Source: Archegozetes longisetosus (Eukaryota > Arthropoda > Arachnida > Sarcoptiformes > Trhypochthoniidae). From it: a stretch of DNA of 64,000 nucleotides. The position numbers and the translations under genes were made by a program. The DNA is taken from assembly GCA_018873245.2 (NCBI GenBank), contig JAEMBT020000002.1, positions 2,580,001-2,644,000 of the forward strand. Direction: 5' to 3'. Positions 59,521 to 64,000 of the stretch are shown in pieces. The notes under the pieces are model-generated. The model was not told the origin of the DNA and did not search any database. It was given only the letters and a program-made list of their open reading frames with translations. Position 1 is the first letter of the stretch, and each line of letters begins with the position of its first letter.

Positions 59521-60774
59521 TTTCAATAGATTCATCAAATATTAATCAGTTCTCCAGCTGTTTTGATAACAAGATCCAATTTTGACTTCGAGAATAAGTA
59601 GCATAAGAATTAGAAGAGTTGCTAAGAGATTGATCAAAGTCGTCTAGAAATTTAATTTTCAGTCTATTTCGATCTTTGATATCAAGTTTTTCAGAGAATA
59701 TGAATTCTTCATGACTTTCGTGAATTGTATCGAAAAAAGTATCGAAAAAATTTGATGAAGCTCTAAATATTGAAAGTGAGTTTATTTTGATTAAAAAGTT
59801 TGTATCTACTTAAAGTAGACTGAATAAATTGAGAAATACTTTACTTCGGTCATGTATTAAGTTTCATCTCAAAAAATATTACTTTTTAAAATAATCTGAA
59901 AAATTTGACGAATTCTAAGTACAAGAAAATTAGCTAAGTTATCTGGAAATTCAATCCAAGGACAGCCAAGACTTTGACTTACATGTTGGAGAAGCTCTTT
60001 CGACATGTCAGAAATAATGTATGTTTTCAACTGAAAATCTAAGCTCTGATTAGCATAAAAGTCGAAAAAAATCATGATTTACCCTATGATCGAAGATTTT
60101 TCAGTTGCGATCACTTTTCATTTAAGAATATTCCGAAGATCTACTAAATCTTGAATTACTTGCCAAGGCAATAATATATTTGTCAGTTATAGGAATTTGC
60201 GAATATACCTCTTTATAAAAGTTGTTTATCCATAGATGAAGTTTGATTTTAAGAATTTGATACCTATTGCTAAACATATCAATCATCTGTTGCGAGTGTA
60301 TGAATAATAGAGAGCTCCAAAAATGCCATTTCAATGATAAACACAATCCTAAACAACTATAAAATCCTTTATATGTCTACCCATTTCCTTTTATGAGTTT
60401 ATTGACTATTTCTAGAATCTAGTCTTAAGCTAATACTGGAGAATAATTATTTAGCTATTGATCCATGAAGAACTTTAATTACAATTTTTTAAGGTTTAAT
60501 TAGAGTATAGAAATTGTTTTTGATCTAAAAATGTGAGTTATAAATTAAATTAGAGTGGTATTTAAAAATTTTCATTTAAATATGAACAATTATTATAACA
60601 CATATTCATATTTATAAAGAAGAATAAATGAATTAATAATAAAACTGTTTTTTCAAACTTGTTCTTATTGCATATCTGGTCGGAAAGGAGCTAAAAACAA
60701 AAGTACTGAGACTTGATTAGTCTTCTAACTCAAACAAAGAAGAGAACGAGAAGAGAAAAATCAAATTATTTTAA
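59521..60774. other. 5' flank of the 60.8 kb gene
   Basis: AT-rich. No coding exon supported. Short - strand frames have no recognisable features. Confidence 0.4.
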
Positions 60775-61242
60775 ATGGCAGATAGACTAAGAAGTGAATC
60801 ATTTCGTCGAATCAAATTACTATTCATATCAGCGTTAATAATAACAGTAATATTCACAATAATAGCATTGATAATAGCCCTGAGAACAGGCTACGAACAG
60901 TTAGATCGAGCCTCAGCTGCGGAACAAGATCGCGACGTTAAGCAAATGTACGCAACAATTAGGCCAATATTATCTGGTTTGATCGTTTTTGTCATTATAA
61001 TCGAATGGTTAATATTAGGCGTCGGTCTGGTGGGGGCGATTAGAGAGCATTACATAATGAGCTTAGTATTTGCCATCATTCAAGCTATTGGCCTGATCTG
61101 TTCGCTTTTTCAAATTGGACCAGTTCTGTTTGAACTGAAAATTATTTGGGTCTTAATTCATATTATTTCAACTGCACTCTCTGCTGTATTTGTCTATTGT
61201 CTCAGGTGTGAAATGTTGAGACCGAGATACAATCAAAAATAA
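60775..61242 (+). CDS. Four-helix membrane protein, tail nearly absent
   Basis: Intact, intron-free 155-residue protein, the most distant copy of the tetraspan group in this window. Helices lie at about 13-36, 64-87, 94-113 and 121-143. Helix 2 ends in G-V-G-L-V-G-A-I-R-E-H, the most complete version of the family's G-x-I-x-E-H motif. The loop between helices 1 and 2 (38-62) is long, charged and contains no cysteines. The C-terminal tail is only about 12 residues, with no PPxY. The ATG at 60775 is the first Met of the frame, in a purine-rich leader. Codon use is less A/T-skewed at silent sites than the non-coding DNA around it, a sign of selection. Function unknown; a small multipass protein of a secretory or endolysosomal membrane is the reasonable guess. 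Confidence 0.85.
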   Translation: MADRLRSESFRRIKLLFISALIITVIFTIIALIIALRTGYEQLDRASAAEQDRDVKQMYATIRPILSGLIVFVIIIEWLILGVGLVGAIREHYIMSLVFAIIQAIGLICSLFQIGPVLFELKIIWVLIHIISTALSAVFVYCLRCEMLRPRYNQK

Positions 61243-64000
61243 TGTCCGCCCACACTTCTAAACTTTATTTCTTCTCCTGATTAAACGTGAAATCGTTTTG
61301 TAAGTAAAACAAACACTCGTAAAATCTATTCTCTTAGATTTACTTTAATATTAATTAAATGATTAGATAGTTGAAACTGAATTTAATTTGAGCAATCAAT
61401 TCTAGGAAAGAGAACAATTTTCGACATTAATAAGGATTAGAGTTTTATTAGAGAACCAAGTTTAAGAACTAGGATCAACAGATTGAGTGCTAAAATTACC
61501 AACTTTATTGACGGCGCACTAGTAGCAAAAGTGTAATCATTTCTCTGGATAGTGATACTCATTTTTAATAATATAATTTTAGTGCCAGTTAAATCAAACT
61601 TTTGATTTGAAATCTAAATTTCTAAATCTACTCCACTTTTCCGTCAAGTTCTTAGAGATTAAAGTCTTATTTTTTAGAGACTAATATAGGTTTTAGAACT
61701 AGTATAAGAAATGAAAAAAGAATGTTACTTGGTGTTGTGTTCAGTATAATTTATGATACATAATAAAAACTTTTCACATTTAGCTATGGTTACATAAAAA
61801 ACATACTTATCTTTCATAAAAAAAAGTTCACGACAATCGAAATTATACGAAATTATACTTTGACTGAATCGAAATTTTTTCATATTATGTTTTTGCAGAC
61901 TCTCACGAAATTTAAAGTGTTATTGCCTTAAAAATTATTACATGAGTTGATGGATTCTCTTAATAGTTATGGCAGAGGTTTCAGACAAATATTTAATCTT
62001 AGCCCACATTCGAGTATTTTCAATTCTATCAATTTTTCTGATATTATTCAAAAGAAGAAATTGAGAAATCAGTTATCAATAAGTTTGAGTTTCTTGAAAA
62101 AATTTAGAAGAAATTGAAGTACTTGTAATACAACTACAGTCTGTGGTAGAAAACCTTGAGAATAGTTGAAAATCGATAAATTCAAAGAGAAATGTTTCAT
62201 AAAAATCAGAAGTGATCAAGTATTTAGAGCCAAAAAATCTGAAAATTTCATTTTATATCGAGATTTCAAGAAAGAATATTTTAATATTTATCGAAAAACT
62301 ATGAAAAATGACGAGAAAGACGTGATGAACCTTGAGTAAAAGGCCTTCAAATTACAAATTAGACATTTACGGCTCATACAAGGTGATGAAGTAAGGATAA
62401 ACCAGTTAGTTATTATTATGTTTTTACCATGTTGCAAACTATAGCCAAACGGTTCTTTGCGAAATTTGATTTACTTCACATAAGAAATTATCCTCTTATA
62501 ACCCGAACTGAAAGTATGCCTCTTAGGCAATTTTCTATTATCACGAGAAAAGGACTCAAGTCTGAAAATTAAATTTCGGTTCAGATGACACATCAACACA
62601 TAGGCAACACATTCCACTTATTGCTTATTCGTTAGAGAAACCTTTTATTTGATAGGAAAGTCATTTTGAGTGATCAGGAATTTTAGGAACTTGTTAGGGA
62701 GTAGAAACAAGCTTTAAAGTGATATTTATTGTTCAATGTTTTCCAGGATCTATCTCGTTTGATAATGTTTTCATTTATTTTGAGAGCTTTACTCTTTAGT
62801 CCTATCAACTGACTTGCTGTCACTTAAAGATCGGATATTGGACACAACTGTTAAATAAAACACTTCTTCTATAATAAAAAACGAGTAGCATTTAAATTAA
62901 AATCTTTCACTATTTTTAAGTTAGCTTTTCTCAAAAATAGTTTATCATTAAATTCGACTAAAACAACTACAAATCCTTGACTAAAAATATTGCTTATCAG
63001 CAAAAGTTTTTGAATTTTCATTCAGAATCCAACCGAAAAGTTTAAGAATTTATGAGATTTTTTGAATAAACTTTGTTCAAGTATTAAGGCTGAGAATACT
63101 TTTGAGAGACTAGCTTTAATCCCTCTTTAAATAACATAAGTCTAATAATCCATGAAAAATAATGATGTTTTGCTACTGTTATTTAACGCGAAATGATTGC
63201 ACTCTTTCTCCTATGATTTATATCTAATAATCATAAAACTTCTACTTAATGAACAATTATTATAGATACTTAAAGAATTCGTTAGTCAAGCCTAAGATAA
63301 AAGTTTTATTAAAAGTTTTATTAAAACTATTGCTAATAATATCTAATTTATAATACTTTAAGCACTTTTTGCATATGTTCAGTTTTTTATTTAACGTTTT
63401 TTCTAGAAATGAACGCCAAACTAATCGAAAATATTACCCAATCTGTAAGACATGGTGTTAATGATTTGCTTGAGCCATAATTTGATCTCAGTCTTAGCAA
63501 CAGTACATGAAGCTTGAGATTCAGCTTAAACTCAATTATTCGCTAGTTTTCGATCAAATGATCTAATATTAAATGCTTTTGATTTTCGAGCGAATTTGTT
63601 GTTTGATCGAAAGGCGAGAAAAAAAATCAATGAATCCTTCTGGATATCTATCTCCACTTTTGATAGACGTGACGGTTATATAACTTACAGAATAAACACT
63701 ACATTTAATGTGTATTTGACTGAGGAGTGAAGGAGTAGAAAAAGTAGAAAAACGAAGTAAAACTTTTTTACTCTATACTACACTTCTCTTATTGCTCTCA
63801 TTTAACACAATCTAATATATAAAACGAAATATTTTTGTTCCAAACTTCAAATATCAGTCAAAATGATTAACTCTTGTTAAGCTTCAGCTCAGACTTAAGC
63901 TCTGTTTAGGTCTTAACGAATGTTAACCTGATTGGTATCATAGCCTAAAATGTCTTATTTATTGTTATACTATAAATTGAAGATCAATAGTGATGTCTAA
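61243..64000. other. 3' flank and AT-rich DNA
   Basis: No gene supported. A possible 38-base first coding exon at 63407-63444 (acceptor TTTTTCTAG, ATG at 63409, donor GTAAGA) is noted as a finding only. Confidence 0.4.

Noticed and set aside
1-64000. CRISPR arrays, rRNA genes, bacterial operon features
   Set aside because: No regularly spaced repeats with unique spacers and no rRNA-like conserved blocks; the introns and transposons show that the DNA is eukaryotic.

Overview
This is a very AT-rich stretch of a eukaryotic nuclear genome with spliced genes and long non-coding tracts. Consensus GTAAGT and GTGAGC donors, polypyrimidine-AG acceptors, degenerate mariner, Tc1 and hAT-type DNA transposons, (CT)n microsatellites and a few TTAGG-type units fit an invertebrate, most likely an arthropod. 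I cannot name the species from the sequence.

Left part (1-24.2 kb). This is a small local gene array. On the + strand lie five short four-helix membrane proteins (tetraspans): one lacking its 5' exon (2.7-3.2 kb), two intron-free in their coding part (8.6 and 14.4 kb) and two spliced (17.2-18.1 and 21.8-24.2 kb). Between them on the - strand lies one intact spliced LITAF-type zinc-ribbon protein (6.1-6.5 kb) and two eroded relatives (10.4 and 12.8-13.1 kb) that sit in a tandemly duplicated segment. Two tetraspans carry paired PPxY motifs in their C-terminal tails. LITAF proteins and PPxY tetraspans such as LAPTM act on late endosomal and lysosomal membranes with Nedd4-type ubiquitin ligases, so a shared endolysosomal role for the array is a reasonable inference. 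A sixth tetraspan lies far away at 60.8 kb.

Middle part (30.1-32.3 kb). On the - strand, a two-exon CDGSH iron-sulfur (CISD-like) gene contains, inside its 1.7 kb intron and on the same strand, a 690 bp HMGB-like reading frame with no visible ATG. The CISD protein has an unusual acidic, Asn/Ser-rich C-terminal extension.

Mobile elements. I see two hAT-like non-autonomous elements (4.75-5.63 and 7.07-8.01 kb), an inverted-repeat element (1.5-2.1 kb), a transposase C-terminal relic (11.5 kb), small snap-back elements (27.1 and 27.8 kb), a foldback element (28.6-29.0 kb), and a cluster of three Tc1/mariner copies (37.8, 41.4 and 42.7 kb). All are non-autonomous or broken.

The remainder (24-30, 32-37, 43-60 and 61-64 kb) is gene-poor AT-rich DNA with microsatellites and short tandem repeats. 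The one notable exception is a TACTAAC...CAG|GTAAGT splice-site pair at 59.5 kb that looks like a recursive splice site or a small exon.
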